A stretch of DNA of 6,865 nucleotides from Planctomycetota bacterium. GTDB lineage: Bacteria; Planctomycetota; Planctomycetia; Gemmatales; Gemmataceae. A program made the translations under genes and the position numbers. Below, piece by piece: positions 6,661 to 6,865 of the stretch. The DNA lies in NCBI GenBank assembly GCA_018970845.1, contig JAGWVO010000196.1:1-6865 (forward strand), in the 5' to 3' direction. The notes beneath the pieces were generated by a model. It saw only the letters and a program-made list of their open reading frames with translations, searched no databases and had not been told where the DNA came from. Each line of letters opens with the position of its first letter. Positions within the stretch are counted from its first letter, which is position 1.

Positions 6661-6865
6661 ATGGGCCGAAATGTGTGGCTCCTTCCGGGACTCCTGCTCG
6701 CCCTGGGCGGTGCCCCCGCTGCGGATACTCACAGGGGCCACGATGAACCGTTCGCCCATCCGCATGACCCGGTGTTGCAGGCCGAACACACGGACATGCT
6801 GAACCTCGTTCGGCTCGCCGATGCCACGCATACGGCGATGGCCGACGGCCGCTGGTCTGCCGCCG
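6661..6865 (+). CDS. secreted protein, probable G8-domain beta-helix family, 3' end cut by window
   Basis: The first 68 codons are visible. Residues 1-20 form a Sec signal peptide: MGRN, a Leu-rich core, then APA before Ala21. A His-rich segment follows (H24, H27, H33, H35), then DPVLQAEHTDMLNLV and ATHTAMADGRWSAA. This order of a His-rich N-terminus, a DPVxQAEH helix and an ATHxAxxxGxWS strand resembles the lead-in to the G8 domain in secreted bacterial right-handed beta-helix proteins, where the strand continues into DPATW. G8 proteins (relatives of the CEMIP/fibrocystin module) are thought to bind or process extracellular polysaccharides. The G8 core and any beta-helix lie beyond the window, so the family call is inference from recall of the pattern. 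The gene is divergent from the esterase remnant and the rest of the locus. The start at 6661 is chosen over 6643 because of the GGAG spacing and signal-peptide shape. Confidence 0.6.
   Translation, partial: MGRNVWLLPGLLLALGGAPAADTHRGHDEPFAHPHDPVLQAEHTDMLNLVRLADATHTAMADGRWSAA

Overview
This high-GC window carries mostly secreted or Tat-exported proteins of kinds that are abundant in the PVC bacteria. They include a Tat-signal Gfo/Idh/MocA oxidoreductase, a very large exported beta-propeller/CBM9-like protein, the tail of a sialate O-acetylesterase, and what looks like the start of a G8-domain protein. Together they suggest a glycan-degrading member of Planctomycetota or Verrucomicrobiota. The sequence alone does not let me choose between those phyla, and no rRNA or other phylogenetic marker is present.

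Layout. Bases 1-171 hold only short open frames on both strands; a partial minus-strand ORF leaving the left edge is the weak best candidate. Bases 172-1494 (minus) encode the oxidoreductase, with a clear Tat signal and a Shine-Dalgarno-like AGGGA. Bases 1495-1780 separate it from the next gene upstream and include an AT-rich patch that may hold its promoter. They also include a possible 52-codon ORF whose ATG overlaps the stop of the upstream gene (ATGA). Bases 1781-6109 (minus) are one uninterrupted 1442-residue reading frame: signal peptide, discoidin-like beta-sandwiches, a FlgD-like Ig module, NHL propeller repeats, a calcium-loop motif and a C-terminal CBM9-like domain. Bases 6169-6420 (minus) are the C-terminal tail of a sialate O-acetylesterase with the catalytic part missing and a stop codon upstream in the same frame. 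About 240 non-coding bases follow. A plus-strand gene then starts at 6661 and runs off the right edge.

How the parts may fit. The minus-strand genes run 1442-aa protein, possible small ORF, oxidoreductase, which would suit a module for binding and processing a complex, possibly O-acetylated, carbohydrate outside the cytoplasm. This functional link is inference from domain content and gene order; no substrate can be read from the sequence. The 287-base gap and its own AT-rich leader mean the oxidoreductase could be transcribed separately.

The long open frames opposite the two big genes are shadows of high-GC coding sequence. I found no tRNA, rRNA, CRISPR array, transposase, attachment site or clear intrinsic terminator.
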